Shown here piece by piece: positions 8,984 through 17,707 of a DNA stretch of 61,856 nucleotides. A program made the translations under genes and the position numbers. Under the pieces are notes generated by a model that saw only the letters and a program-made list of their open reading frames with translations, was not told the origin of the DNA and searched no databases. The DNA is from Halobacteriales archaeon QS_4_69_31 (GTDB taxonomy: Archaea > Halobacteriota > Halobacteria > Halobacteriales > Haloarculaceae). Numbering within the stretch: the stretch's first letter is position 1; each line of letters begins with the position of its first letter. The stretch covers positions 1 through 61,856 of the forward strand of contig PXRP01000003.1 of the NCBI GenBank assembly GCA_003021655.1, given 5' to 3'.

Positions 8984-9199
8984 GAACGGGCCCACGAGGG
9001 GGCGTTGGTCCGGATTGGTGCCGGTGGCTACCTCAACGTTGCGATCGCCGGCGAGTCCCCCCTCGATACCTCTCCCGTACCGTGCACACGGTCCCCTCTA
9101 CCGTCCACGCGAGCGGTGCGAGGCGCGAACGAATGAGCGTCGGTACCGAGCGATGATGCCGCGAGCAGCGAGCGTCCGGCTTTTTCGCCCACGTTTTTG

Positions 9200-9247
9200 C
9201 CGGCGGGGTGCCCGCAGGGAGCGACGCGACCGAGGACACCCCGCCGG
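9200..9247. repeat. Long inverted repeat between DedA gene and crcB leader
   Basis: Perfect 11-base arms CCGGCGGGGTG (9200-9210) and CACCCCGCCGG (9237-9247) flank a 26-base loop; on the left side the plus strand carries two T5 tracts (CTTTTTCGCCCACGTTTTTGC, 9180-9200). It lies just past the stop of the minus-strand DedA-type gene and may act in transcript termination or be a dispersed haloarchaeal repeat. The rest of 8984-9259 shows no gene that I can support. Confidence 0.5.
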
Positions 9248-9259
9248 GAAAACGGTGGT

Positions 9260-9907
9260 TCAGAAGAACGTCAGCAGGCCCAACTCGATGGCGTAGTGTG
9301 CGGCGACGGCGAGCCAGGCCTCGAAGACGAGCGTGCCCAGCGCCGAGAGGGCGGCGAACTCGCTGACGTCCATCTCCGCGACGCCGGCGGGGACGGTCAA
9401 CATCCCCCGCGTGAACAGGAACGCGTTGCTGACGGGGACGGCGGGGCGGCCCCACCGGAGGAACCAGCGGTCGAAGCGGTCGAGTTTCGACTCCTCGACC
9501 CGGAACCACGGCTTCTGGAGGAGCCACTCGCGCCCGCCCCGCTTCGCGAGCGCGAACAGTGCCACCTGGCCGACCGTCGCGCCGGCGACCGCGACGGCGA
9601 AGATGAGCGCGACCGTCCCCCACTCGTAGCCCCCGTCGGTGCGAGCGAGCGTCGTGATGGCAAAGGGGACCAGCGCCTCGCTGGGCGCGAAGTACATCAA
9701 CATTGCGCCCTCCAGGACGAAGATGCAAAACAGCGCGTAGATGCCGTAGTCGTCGATGAGCCGCCTGGCGAGTTCCTCGTCGCCGAACAGGAAGAGATAG
9801 ACGCCGGCCAGCGCGAGCGCGAAGAACGTCCCCGCCACGACCAGCAAGCCGTAGTCCTCGGCGAACACGCGCAGGCGCGACTCTCCGGACGACTCCAGGG
9901 AGGCCAT
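9260..9907 (-). CDS. DedA/SNARE-associated (VTT domain) membrane protein
   Basis: 215-residue membrane protein of the DedA family. A first TM helix (LLVVAGTFFALALAGVYLFLF) is followed by the VTT domain: re-entrant FAPSEALVPFAIT with the acidic residue in the family's typical S/P-E-x-[LV]xP pattern, the G-rich helix GATVGQVALFALAKRGG, and WFLRWGRPAVPVSNAFLFTRG, which carries the conserved arginine of the R-x3-P-x4 motif. Family members take part in proton-dependent lipid-carrier (undecaprenyl/dolichyl phosphate) flipping or membrane homeostasis; the exact substrate here is unknown. The start at 9907 gives a typical length. Divergent from hemB. Confidence 0.85.
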   Translation of the reverse strand: MASLESSGESRLRVFAEDYGLLVVAGTFFALALAGVYLFLFGDEELARRLIDDYGIYALFCIFVLEGAMLMYFAPSEALVPFAITTLARTDGGYEWGTVALIFAVAVAGATVGQVALFALAKRGGREWLLQKPWFRVEESKLDRFDRWFLRWGRPAVPVSNAFLFTRGMLTVPAGVAEMDVSEFAALSALGTLVFEAWLAVAAHYAIELGLLTFF

Positions 9908-10024
9908 TCGTTCGTACAGTGCCGTGTCGCCACCAAGTGTCTTTCCGTCCGCGGTAGTCGCGGGTCTCTCCGGGGACGACACGCCAGCGGTGCGCTCTTT
10001 ACCCTGACCCGACGACACAGGGGT

Positions 10025-11005
10025 ATGGACCTCACACAGCGTCCCCGTCGGCTCCGGAGCGACGGGGTCCGGTCGCTCGTCAGCGAGACCAGACTCGACC
10101 CGACGGACCTCGTCGCGCCCGTCTTCGTCGACGCGACGACCGACGAGCGGGTCCCCATCGAGTCGATGCCCGGCCACGAGCGGGTCCCCGTCGACCAGGC
10201 GGTCGACCGCGTCGAGGAGGTGCTGGCGACCGGCGTCGAGGCCGTCATCGTCTTCGGCGTCCCGGAGTCGAAAGACCCCGAGGGGGCACGGGCCTGGGCC
10301 GAGGACGGCGTCGTCCAGCGGGCGGTCCGGGCGGTCACCGACGAGACCGACGCCTACGTCGTCACGGACGTCTGTTTCTGCGAGTACACCGACCACGGCC
10401 ACTGTGGCATCCTCGAACACGGCGCCCGCGAGGACCCCCACATGACAGTCGACAACGACCGGACGCTGGACAGACTGCGCCGGACGGCCGTCTCGCACGC
10501 CGAGGCCGGCGCCGACATGGTCGCGCCCTCCAGCATGACCGACGGGATGGTCGGGACCGTCCGCGCGGGACTCGACGAGGCGGGCTTCGACTCGCTGCCG
10601 GTGATGAGCTACGCCGCCAAGTACGAGTCGTCGTTCTACGGGCCCTTCCGCGACGCGGCCGACGGCGCGCCCGCCTTCGGCGACCGCCGCCACTACCAGA
10701 TGGACCCCGCGAACGCCCGCGAGGCCACCCGCGAGGTCGCCCTCGACGTCGAACAGGGCGCCGACGTCCTGATGGTCAAGCCGGCGCTGCCCTACCTCGA
10801 CGTCGTCCGGGCGGTCCGGGAGTCGTTCGACCGCCCCGTCGCCGCCTACAACGTCTCCGGCGAGTACGCCATGCTCCACGCCGCCGCCGAGAAGGGGTGG
10901 CTCGACCTCGACGCGGTGGCCCACGAGTCGCTGCTCTCTATCAAGCGCGCCGGCGCCGACCTCATCCTGACCTACTTCGCCGAGAACGTCGCACAGCAAC
11001 TCTGA
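10025..11005 (+). CDS. hemB: Delta-aminolevulinic acid dehydratase (porphobilinogen synthase)
   Basis: Condenses two 5-aminolevulinates to porphobilinogen in haem/cobalamin synthesis. 326 residues, normal length. The metal-site motif DVCFCEYTDHGHCG has the three cysteines of zinc-type enzymes. Schiff-base lysines are in SYAAKYESSFYGPFR and MVKPALPYLD; substrate-site MDPAN and YNVSGEYAM are present. The start at 10025 is supported by a TATA-like CTCTTTACC (about 9994-10002) some 27 bases upstream, giving a leaderless mRNA. No other haem genes are adjacent. Confidence 0.97.
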   Translation: MDLTQRPRRLRSDGVRSLVSETRLDPTDLVAPVFVDATTDERVPIESMPGHERVPVDQAVDRVEEVLATGVEAVIVFGVPESKDPEGARAWAEDGVVQRAVRAVTDETDAYVVTDVCFCEYTDHGHCGILEHGAREDPHMTVDNDRTLDRLRRTAVSHAEAGADMVAPSSMTDGMVGTVRAGLDEAGFDSLPVMSYAAKYESSFYGPFRDAADGAPAFGDRRHYQMDPANAREATREVALDVEQGADVLMVKPALPYLDVVRAVRESFDRPVAAYNVSGEYAMLHAAAEKGWLDLDAVAHESLLSIKRAGADLILTYFAENVAQQL

Positions 11006-11055
11006 CCCGACGAACTCCCCACCTCTGCGTTCTCCGCACCTGCTACCGCTCTGTG

Positions 11056-11127
11056 GCGCCGACCCCGGTCTACCGTCGGTTGCGCCGACCCCGGTCTACC
11101 GTCGGTTGCGCCGACCCCGGTCTACCG
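11056..11127. repeat. 26-bp tandem repeat, 2.8 copies, across the dgcA stop codon
   Basis: Unit GCGCCGACCCCGGTCTACCG plus TCGGTT. Copies at 11056-11081 and 11082-11107 are identical and a 20-base partial copy at 11108-11127 runs into the 3' end of the epimerase gene. Because the gene's TAG (11122-11124, minus strand) is inside the unit, each copy carries a further TAG. Looks like recent amplification of the gene's tail. Confidence 0.95.
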
Positions 11128-12162
11128 CTCGAGTGCGCCGGTCCCGGGCCGGTCGACCGCCGCGAGGTCGGCCGTGGCTCCCGCCAGGGGGAGCCCCTCG
11201 ACCGGGTCCTCCGCGAGCAGGAGCGACCCGTCGAGGTCGGCGTAGTCGAACAGGGGTGCGAGGTGCCAGGCCGCCGCGATGGCGGCGCTGGACTCGACCA
11301 TACAGCCGACCATCGCCTCGCAGTCGTGGGCGCGGGCGACCGAGGCGACCCGCCGGGTCTCCCGGAGGCTGCCACACTTCATCAGTTTCGCGACCACGAT
11401 GTCGACGGCGCCGGCGACGCGGGGGACGTCAGCCGCGGTGACGACCGACTCGTCGGCGGCGACCGGGAGCGCCCCCTGCTCGCGGACGAACCGTAGGCCC
11501 TCGACGCCGGTCGCGGCGACGGGTTGTTCGACGAACTCGACGCCGTGGTCGGCCAGCCGGTCGGTCATCTCGACGGCCTCGGCGGGCGTCCAGGCGCCGT
11601 TGGCGTCGACGCGGACCCTGGCATCGGGCGCGCCCGCCCGGACCGCCGCCAGCCGGTCGGCGTCGCGCCCGTCGCCGGCGCCGACCTTCACTTTCAGGAC
11701 GTCGAACCCCTGCTCGGTGGCGGCCTCGGCCTTCTCGCGCATCCGCCCGGGGTCCGCGAGGCCGAGCGTGAACGAACTCGCGGGGACGCCGTCGGGGTCG
11801 AGCCCCCACAGCCGGTAGAGGGGCACCCCGAGGCGCTTCCCGGCCAGGTCCGCCAGCGCGGTGTCGACGGCCGCCCGCGCCGCGGGGTTGTCGCCAGCGC
11901 GCTCGCGCAGGCGGCGCGCGACCCGCTCGCGGGCCAGCGGGTCGCCGACGTCCTCGACGACCCCGAGCAACTCCGGGAGCAACGCCTCGACGGTGTCGGC
12001 CGTCTCGCCGTAGTACCGCGAGGGCGCGGCGGCCCCCAGGCCGACCCGGCCGTCGTCGCCCTCGACCCGGACGAGGACGTTCTCGGCGGTCTCGGTCGTC
12101 CCGCGGGCGATGGTAAAGGGGTCCGCGAGCGGCAGCGAGAGCCGCTCGAAGCCGGTGTTCAC
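11122..12162 (-). CDS. dgcA: Enolase-superfamily epimerase, DgcA/dipeptide-epimerase type
   Basis: 346 residues of the enolase superfamily (MR/MLE subgroup, dipeptide-epimerase branch). Catalytic pattern complete: K157-x-K159 (VLKVKVG), metal ligands D186 (RVDANGAW), E212 (FVEQP) and D237 (AADES), and the second base K259 (VAKLMKCGS). GTG start at 12162 overlaps the stop of the DUF1611 gene (GTGA). In bacteria an enolase-superfamily DgcA racemises N-acetyl-D-glutamate to the L form after DgcN acetylates D-glutamate; the same two families side by side support that role. Alternative: L-Ala-D/L-Glu epimerase. O-succinylbenzoate synthase is less likely. Confidence 0.78.
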   Translation of the reverse strand: MNTGFERLSLPLADPFTIARGTTETAENVLVRVEGDDGRVGLGAAAPSRYYGETADTVEALLPELLGVVEDVGDPLARERVARRLRERAGDNPAARAAVDTALADLAGKRLGVPLYRLWGLDPDGVPASSFTLGLADPGRMREKAEAATEQGFDVLKVKVGAGDGRDADRLAAVRAGAPDARVRVDANGAWTPAEAVEMTDRLADHGVEFVEQPVAATGVEGLRFVREQGALPVAADESVVTAADVPRVAGAVDIVVAKLMKCGSLRETRRVASVARAHDCEAMVGCMVESSAAIAAAWHLAPLFDYADLDGSLLLAEDPVEGLPLAGATADLAAVDRPGTGALER

Positions 12163-13172
12163 GCTATCACCGCGTCGAGGACAGGTTCGACGCCAAAGCG
12201 GACGGGGTCGGTCGCGGGCGCGTCGAGGGCCGCGCCGTAGGCCTCGACGGCCGCTTGCGCCCCGTCGTCGTCGAGGTGCTGGGTGTTCAGGGCGCCGGCG
12301 ACGACCCCGCTCGGTTCGACCGGCGCGGCCACCCGCTCGTAGAGGTCGGCGTACGCCTCGGGCGGTGGGACGGCGACGTGTTCGTAGCCGTGGACGGCCT
12401 CGCGGCCGGCGACGTGACAGAGCACCAGCCGGTCGGGCATCGCCCCGTGGAGGATCGACGCCGTCACCCCCGAGTAGGCGGGGTGGGCGAGCGCCCCCTG
12501 TCCCTCGACGACGAGCAGGTCGTGGTCCCGCGCCCGCCGCTGGACCATGCACTCGACGGCGCCGGCGGCGAAGTCGGCCACGACGCGGTCGACGGCGATC
12601 CCCTCGCCGTCGACGAGGATTCCGGTCTGGCCCGTCGGGACGGGGGCGGCGTCGACGCCGCGCTCGCGGGCGGCCGCGACGAGTTCGAAGGTGGTGGTCA
12701 TCTTGCCCGACGAGCAGTCGGTGCCGACCGTGAGCACCACGTCGGCGTCGACGTCGGCGGCGGTGCCGTCGCCGACGGTCAGGTCATCGGGCGGCCGCCG
12801 GAGGTCGCGGATCGTACAGCCGTGGTCGGCCGCGAGCGCCGCGAACTCCTCGTCGTCGGCGAGGAAGTAGTGGAGGCCGGCGACCACGTCACAGCCGCGC
12901 TCGAGCGCGCCGCGGACGTCGGGCCGCCAGGTCTCGTCGAAGCCGCCGCCGATGGGTGCGATCCCGACCACCAGCGCGTCGATGGCTCCCACATCGTCTA
13001 TCGACGCGACGATGGGGGCGTCCTGGACGTCCGGGACGTGGTCGCGGACGCGCTCGCCCGCCCGGGTCCGGTCGAGCACCGCGACCACCTCGCTGTCGCT
13101 GTACCGGAGGATGCCCACGGCCGTCTTCGCCCTGTCGGGGAACTGCTCGTGGGCGAGGATGGCGACGCGCAT
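12159..13172 (-). CDS. dgcN: DUF1611 protein, DgcN-like D-glutamate N-acetyltransferase
   Basis: 337-residue DUF1611 family protein. The N-terminal Rossmann-like domain (MRVAILAHEQ...VVAVLDRT) is followed by a P-loop domain with GTDCSSGKMTT at residues 150-160 and the conserved VEGQGALAHPAYSG and NTQHL segments. Proteins of this family named DgcN acetylate D-glutamate in the first step of D-glutamate catabolism. The tight overlap with the enolase-superfamily gene matches the DgcN-DgcA arrangement. The biochemical role in haloarchaea is inference from family and context. First gene of this two-gene operon. Confidence 0.78.
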   Translation of the reverse strand: MRVAILAHEQFPDRAKTAVGILRYSDSEVVAVLDRTRAGERVRDHVPDVQDAPIVASIDDVGAIDALVVGIAPIGGGFDETWRPDVRGALERGCDVVAGLHYFLADDEEFAALAADHGCTIRDLRRPPDDLTVGDGTAADVDADVVLTVGTDCSSGKMTTTFELVAAARERGVDAAPVPTGQTGILVDGEGIAVDRVVADFAAGAVECMVQRRARDHDLLVVEGQGALAHPAYSGVTASILHGAMPDRLVLCHVAGREAVHGYEHVAVPPPEAYADLYERVAAPVEPSGVVAGALNTQHLDDDGAQAAVEAYGAALDAPATDPVRFGVEPVLDAVIA

Positions 13173-13377
13173 ACCCCGACTACCGGGGGCGGGCAGTTAA
13201 CGACACGGGCCGGGCGGTCGGGACCCCACAGCGACCCGCTCGCCCCGAGAGGCGCGAGTCTGTCACGAAACCGTTCCCGGCGGTCCGGGTCATTCGACCA
13301 GACGGCGAATCGTCCGGGCAACCGAGCGGGGAGACTGACTGGAAACTACTCGTGAAAGCAACCTGTAACTGAAACAT

Positions 13378-13491
13378 ATGGATGCGGTCGCTCTGGTCGT
13401 CACCGTCCGTGTCTTCGTCGGATTCGGATACCTCGTCCTCCGGTCGTTGTGGCTCGACGGTCCCTGGCTCAACAGCGAACTGTTCCGCTAG
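13378..13491 (+). CDS. Putative 37-residue single-span membrane protein
   Basis: ATG at 13378, TAG at 13489. The peptide starts MDAVALVVTVRVFVGFGY, continues LVLRSLWLDGPWLNSEL, and has one hydrophobic segment and mostly G/C third positions. It lies between the divergent dgcN start and the convergent argF end, where otherwise no gene is seen. AT-richer sequence precedes it (ACTGAAACAT). Unrecognised; it could be a real microprotein or chance. Confidence 0.4.
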   Translation: MDAVALVVTVRVFVGFGYLVLRSLWLDGPWLNSELFR

Positions 13492-13503
13492 TCCGCCCCT
13501 GCT

Positions 13504-13575
13504 CGGCCAGTCACCTTTTCCGCTCGGGGTCGCTCACTCCTGTTCGGCCAGCCACCTTTTTCCGCTCGGGGTCGC

Positions 13576-13597
<22 letters not shown>
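13504..13597. repeat. 41/42-bp tandem duplication across the argF stop codon
   Basis: Copies at 13504-13544 and 13545-13586 (CGGCCAG...CTCACTCCTGTT) differ by one base substitution and one T in a T4/T5 run; a third partial copy (13587-13597) is the argF coding end. The argF TGA lies in the second copy (13576-13578) and a duplicate TGA is at 13534-13536. Confidence 0.95.
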
Positions 13598-14484
<887 letters not shown>

Positions 14485-14498
14485 GTCTGAGTCTCGTA

Positions 14499-15581
14499 TC
14501 AGTCGTCGAGCAGGCGCCCGGCCGCGCCCTCGAGGACGGCCACGGCGCGGTCGAACTCGGGCAACGAGAGGTGTTCGTCCGGCGCGTGGTCCAGGTCCGA
14601 GTCGCCCGGCCCGTAGGTGACCATCGGGCAGTCCCACGTGCCGGCGAAGACGTTCATGTCGCTGGTGCCGGTCTTCCGGAGCAGACGGGGGTCGCCGCCG
14701 GCCCTGCGGACCGCCCCCCTGAAGGCACGCGCGACCGGGCTGCGGGGCGTCTGCATCACCGGCTCGACCTGGTCGTCCCACCCGACGGTCCCGTTGGTCA
14801 GGTGGCCGTCGGCCAGTTCGCGCACCTCGTCGGTCGTGTACTCGGGCGGGACGCGCAACTGCACGTCCATCGTCGCCTCCACCGAGAGCCCGTCCGCGGA
14901 GGGGCCGCCCTCGAAGTCGACGGGCTTGCAGGTGACCCGCTCGAAGACGGGCACCCACTCGTCGTGGCCGAACTCCTCCTCGACGCGGTCCCACCAGTCC
15001 ATCGCGTCCTGGATGGCGTTGTTCTCCGGGCGCGAGGAGTGGCCCGACTCCGAGGTGGCGACGTAGGTCCCCGCGAGCAGGCCGCGGTAGCCCAGCGTGA
15101 TGCCGTCCCAGCCCGAGGGCTCGCCGTTGACGACGGCCGCCGGGGCGTCCCGCTCGGCGACGAGGTGGCGCGCGCCCCGGGAGTCGACCTCCTCGCCGAC
15201 GACGCCGGCGAAGGAAGCCCCCGTTCGGACGGCCGCGACCGCCATCGCCGCCAGCGGCCCCTTCGCGTCGACGCTCCCGCGTCCCCACAACTCGGCGCCG
15301 TCGTCGGTCTCCTCGACTCTGACCGGGATGTCGCCCGGGACGGTGTCGACGTGTGAGGTCAACAGGACGCCGTCGTCGGCCGGCGCGCGGACGTTCCCCA
15401 CCTCGTCGAGCCACACCTCGCGGTCGTGGGCCTCGAAGAACGCGGCCAGTCGCCGCGCGCATTCGCCTTCCCCGCCGGTCACCGACGGGGTCTCGACCAG
15501 GTCGACGAGCAGGTCCCGCGCCTGCTTGTCGGGTGCGGTGTCGTCGGCGCTCCCGTCGTCGGGGTCGGCCGTCTCGCTCAT
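14499..15581 (-). CDS. lysK: [LysW]-ornithine/lysine hydrolase (M20 peptidase)
   Basis: Releases ornithine (or lysine) from the carrier protein LysW/ArgW. 360 residues, M20 metallopeptidase. Visible: LLTSHVDTVPGD (first zinc ligand His and Asp), WGRGSVDAKGPLAA, VVGEEVDSRGARHL (catalytic Glu pair), the dimerisation domain and a late TGTSDMNVFAGTWDCP segment characteristic of LysK rather than ArgE. The start overlaps the end of argD by 4 bases (ATGA). The LysK branch fits the presence of argW and argX in the same cluster. Confidence 0.92.
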   Translation of the reverse strand: MSETADPDDGSADDTAPDKQARDLLVDLVETPSVTGGEGECARRLAAFFEAHDREVWLDEVGNVRAPADDGVLLTSHVDTVPGDIPVRVEETDDGAELWGRGSVDAKGPLAAMAVAAVRTGASFAGVVGEEVDSRGARHLVAERDAPAAVVNGEPSGWDGITLGYRGLLAGTYVATSESGHSSRPENNAIQDAMDWWDRVEEEFGHDEWVPVFERVTCKPVDFEGGPSADGLSVEATMDVQLRVPPEYTTDEVRELADGHLTNGTVGWDDQVEPVMQTPRSPVARAFRGAVRRAGGDPRLLRKTGTSDMNVFAGTWDCPMVTYGPGDSDLDHAPDEHLSLPEFDRAVAVLEGAAGRLLDD

Positions 15582-16705
15582 CCGACCACCTCCGCCATCG
15601 CCTCCACGACGGCGTCGGCGTGTGCCTCCGTGACAGTGAGCGGCGGGAGCAGGCGCACGACCGTCCGCCCGGCCGGCAGTGCCAGGATCCCGTGGTTCAA
15701 GGCGAGTTCCTTCAGCGCGCGGTTGGCGCCGCGGCCGACCTCGATGCCGACCATCAGCCCCTCGCCACGGACCTCGCGGACCGACTCGCCAAGTTCCTCG
15801 CGCAGGCGCTCCCGGAGGTACCCGCCCACGTCGGCGGCGTGGGTCGGGAGGTCCTCCGCGAGGATGGTCTCGACAGTCGCGCCCGCCGCCGCCGAGATGA
15901 CCGGCCCGCCCGAGAACGTCGAGGCGTGGGAGCCGTAGTCCTCGGCGATCCACTCGCGACACAGCGTCGCGCCGACCGGGAAGCCGTTTCCGAGGCCCTT
16001 GGCCGTCGTGATCATGTCGGGCACGACCCCCGAGGCGTCGGCGGCCCACAGCGACCCCGTCCGGCCCATCCCCGTCTGGACCTCGTCGAATATCAGGGCC
16101 GCCCCCGCGTCCGCGGTCGCCTCGCGCGTGGCCGCCAGGAACTCCGTCGTCGCGGGGTTGATGCCGCCCTCGCCCTGGACGGGTTCGACGATGACCGCCG
16201 CGGTCTCCCCGTCGACAGCGCCGGTCATCGCCGCCGGGTCGTCGTAGGGGACGAACTCCACGTCGCCCATCAGCGGTTCGTAGGGCTTCTTGTACTTGCT
16301 CTTCCAGGTGGTCGCCAGCGAACCCATGGTGCGGCCGTGAAAGCCCTGCATCGTCGCGACGACCGTCGACTCGCCGGTGGCCGCGCGGGCGAACTTCAGC
16401 GCCGCCTCGTTGGCCTCGGTCCCCGAGTTACAGAGCCACGTGTAGTCGATGTCGCCGGGCGCCGTCTCGGCCAGCAACTCGTAGAGGGCCGTCCGCGTCG
16501 CGTTCGGGTAGGAGGCCTGCACGTAGGTCAGCTTCCCGAACTGCTCTGTGACGGCGTCGTGGACCGCCTCGTGGCCGTGGCCCAGCGGGACGCACGCGTA
16601 GCTCGCGCCCATGTCGAGGTACTCCGTCCCGTCGTCGCCGTAGACGTAGACGCCGTCGCCCTCCTCGATCTGGATGGGCTTCTCCGAGAAGACGAACCCG
16701 CTCAT
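15578..16705 (-). CDS. argD: [LysW]-ornithine/acetylornithine aminotransferase
   Basis: PLP-dependent class III aminotransferase of 375 residues, converting the LysW-bound glutamate semialdehyde to LysW-bound ornithine. Motifs: NSGTEANEAALKFAR, GFHGRTMGSL, EPVQGEGGINP, LIFDEVQTGMGRTG and the PLP lysine in ITTAKGLGNGFPVGA. The start at 16705 (MSGFVFSEKP) is chosen over longer in-frame starts because those fall in the low-complexity end of argB. It is reached through a duplicated ATGA junction containing a seven-codon mini-ORF. Confidence 0.95.
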   Translation of the reverse strand: MSGFVFSEKPIQIEEGDGVYVYGDDGTEYLDMGASYACVPLGHGHEAVHDAVTEQFGKLTYVQASYPNATRTALYELLAETAPGDIDYTWLCNSGTEANEAALKFARAATGESTVVATMQGFHGRTMGSLATTWKSKYKKPYEPLMGDVEFVPYDDPAAMTGAVDGETAAVIVEPVQGEGGINPATTEFLAATREATADAGAALIFDEVQTGMGRTGSLWAADASGVVPDMITTAKGLGNGFPVGATLCREWIAEDYGSHASTFSGGPVISAAAGATVETILAEDLPTHAADVGGYLRERLREELGESVREVRGEGLMVGIEVGRGANRALKELALNHGILALPAGRTVVRLLPPLTVTEAHADAVVEAMAEVVG

Positions 16706-16743
16706 CGCTCTGCCTCCCTGCTCATTGCTCTGCCTCCCGTGTG
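16704..16743 (-). repeat. 20-bp tandem duplication at the argB/argD junction with 7-codon mini-ORF
   Basis: On the minus strand GGGAGGCAGAGCAATGAGCA is followed directly by GGGAGGCAGAGCGATGAGCG. The first copy holds the argB stop and an overlapping ATG; that ATG reads MSREAER and stops in a TGA that overlaps the argD start. The duplication thus inserted a tiny coupled ORF between two genes that were probably once joined by a single ATGA. Confidence 0.9.
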
Positions 16744-17705
16744 TCCGTGCCGGTCCCGTTCTCGTTCGTGTCGTCGGCGCCCTTCTCGCTCGCGTCCTCG
16801 TCGCCGTTTGCGCCAGCCTCGCCGTCCCTGTCGCCGTTTGCGCCGGCCTCGCCGTCCCCGTCGCCGTTCGCCTCGCCGTCCAGCGCGGACGCGAAGACGT
16901 GTGTTCCGCCACCGTCCAGCGCCGACAGCACCGGCCGGTCGGCGTTGGCGTCGGCGACGACCACCTCGTCGGCGCCGCCGTCTATCGCCTCCTCGACGGC
17001 CATCACCTTCCGCTCCATGAACCCTTCGGCGGCCGCCTCCAGGTCGGCCCACTCGGCCGGCGTCTCGACGGACTCGATGAGCGTGTCGGGGTCGTCGGGG
17101 TCCGCGTAGATCCCTTCGACGTCGGTCAGGAGAACGAGCGTCGCGTCCAGCGCGCCCGCGACGTGGGCCGCCGAGCGGTCGGCGTCCGTGTTGACCGGGA
17201 CCACCGCCTCCCCGTCCTTGCCCGCCATGGGCGGACTCGCCACGGGCGTGTACCCGTCGGCCAGCAGCGTCTCCAGCAGGTCGGCGTTGACCTGCTTTAT
17301 CGTCCCGGAGTGGTCGCCCCGGCGGATCTTGCGCGTGCCGTCCTCGCGGACCCGGACCGCGGACTTCCGGGGGCCATAGAGGAGTCTCCCGTCGACGCCG
17401 TTGAGCCCGACCGCGTCGACCGACCGCGACTGGAGGCCCGCCACCAGTTGCGTGTTGAGGTGGCCAAAGACCATCTCGAAGACCTCCATGGTCTCGGCGT
17501 CGGTGAACCGCCCGACCACGCCCGAGGGCGTCTCGACGTACTCGGGTTCGACGCCCAGTCGCTCCAGGGTCTCGTCGACGGCGGTCGACCCGCCGTGGAC
17601 GACCGCCACGTCCTCGCCGCGGTCGTTCGCGAGCGTCGCGACGTCAGAGAGCGCACCCGCGGGGTCGACCGCGCGGGCGCCGCCTACCTTGATGACTGTC
17701 GTCAT
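16722..17705 (-). CDS. argB: [LysW]-glutamate (acetylglutamate) kinase
   Basis: Amino-acid kinase family enzyme phosphorylating LysW-bound glutamate (or aminoadipate). 327 residues, of which the first ~270 are the kinase (TTVIKVGGARAVDP, VVHGGSTAVDETLERLG, GLNGVDGRLLYG, VPVNTDADRSAAHVA, LLTDVEGIYAD). The C-terminal ~55 residues are an Asp/Glu/Gly/Ala/Asn-rich tail with repeated GEAGANGD units that is not part of the normal fold and is encoded by short DNA repeats (about 16800-16880). The start is 2 bases after the argC stop. Confidence 0.94.
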   Translation of the reverse strand: MTTVIKVGGARAVDPAGALSDVATLANDRGEDVAVVHGGSTAVDETLERLGVEPEYVETPSGVVGRFTDAETMEVFEMVFGHLNTQLVAGLQSRSVDAVGLNGVDGRLLYGPRKSAVRVREDGTRKIRRGDHSGTIKQVNADLLETLLADGYTPVASPPMAGKDGEAVVPVNTDADRSAAHVAGALDATLVLLTDVEGIYADPDDPDTLIESVETPAEWADLEAAAEGFMERKVMAVEEAIDGGADEVVVADANADRPVLSALDGGGTHVFASALDGEANGDGDGEAGANGDRDGEAGANGDEDASEKGADDTNENGTGTDTREAEQ

Positions 17706-17707
17706 GG

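Noticed and set aside
9200..9247. Mobile-element inverted repeat
   Set aside because: No target duplication, no transposase frame between or beside the arms; more like a hairpin or dispersed repeat.
9260..10999. Minus-strand frame extending the DedA-type protein by about 360 N-terminal residues
   Set aside because: The extension is antisense to hemB, whose identity is certain; the DedA-type protein starts at 9907.
11122..12162. o-Succinylbenzoate synthase (menC)
   Set aside because: No other menaquinone genes nearby; pairing with a DUF1611 gene and the dipeptide-epimerase-type motifs fit DgcA better.
14499..15581. Bacterial ArgE acetylornithine deacetylase
   Set aside because: The cluster has argW and argX, so the M20 enzyme should act on LysW-bound substrate.
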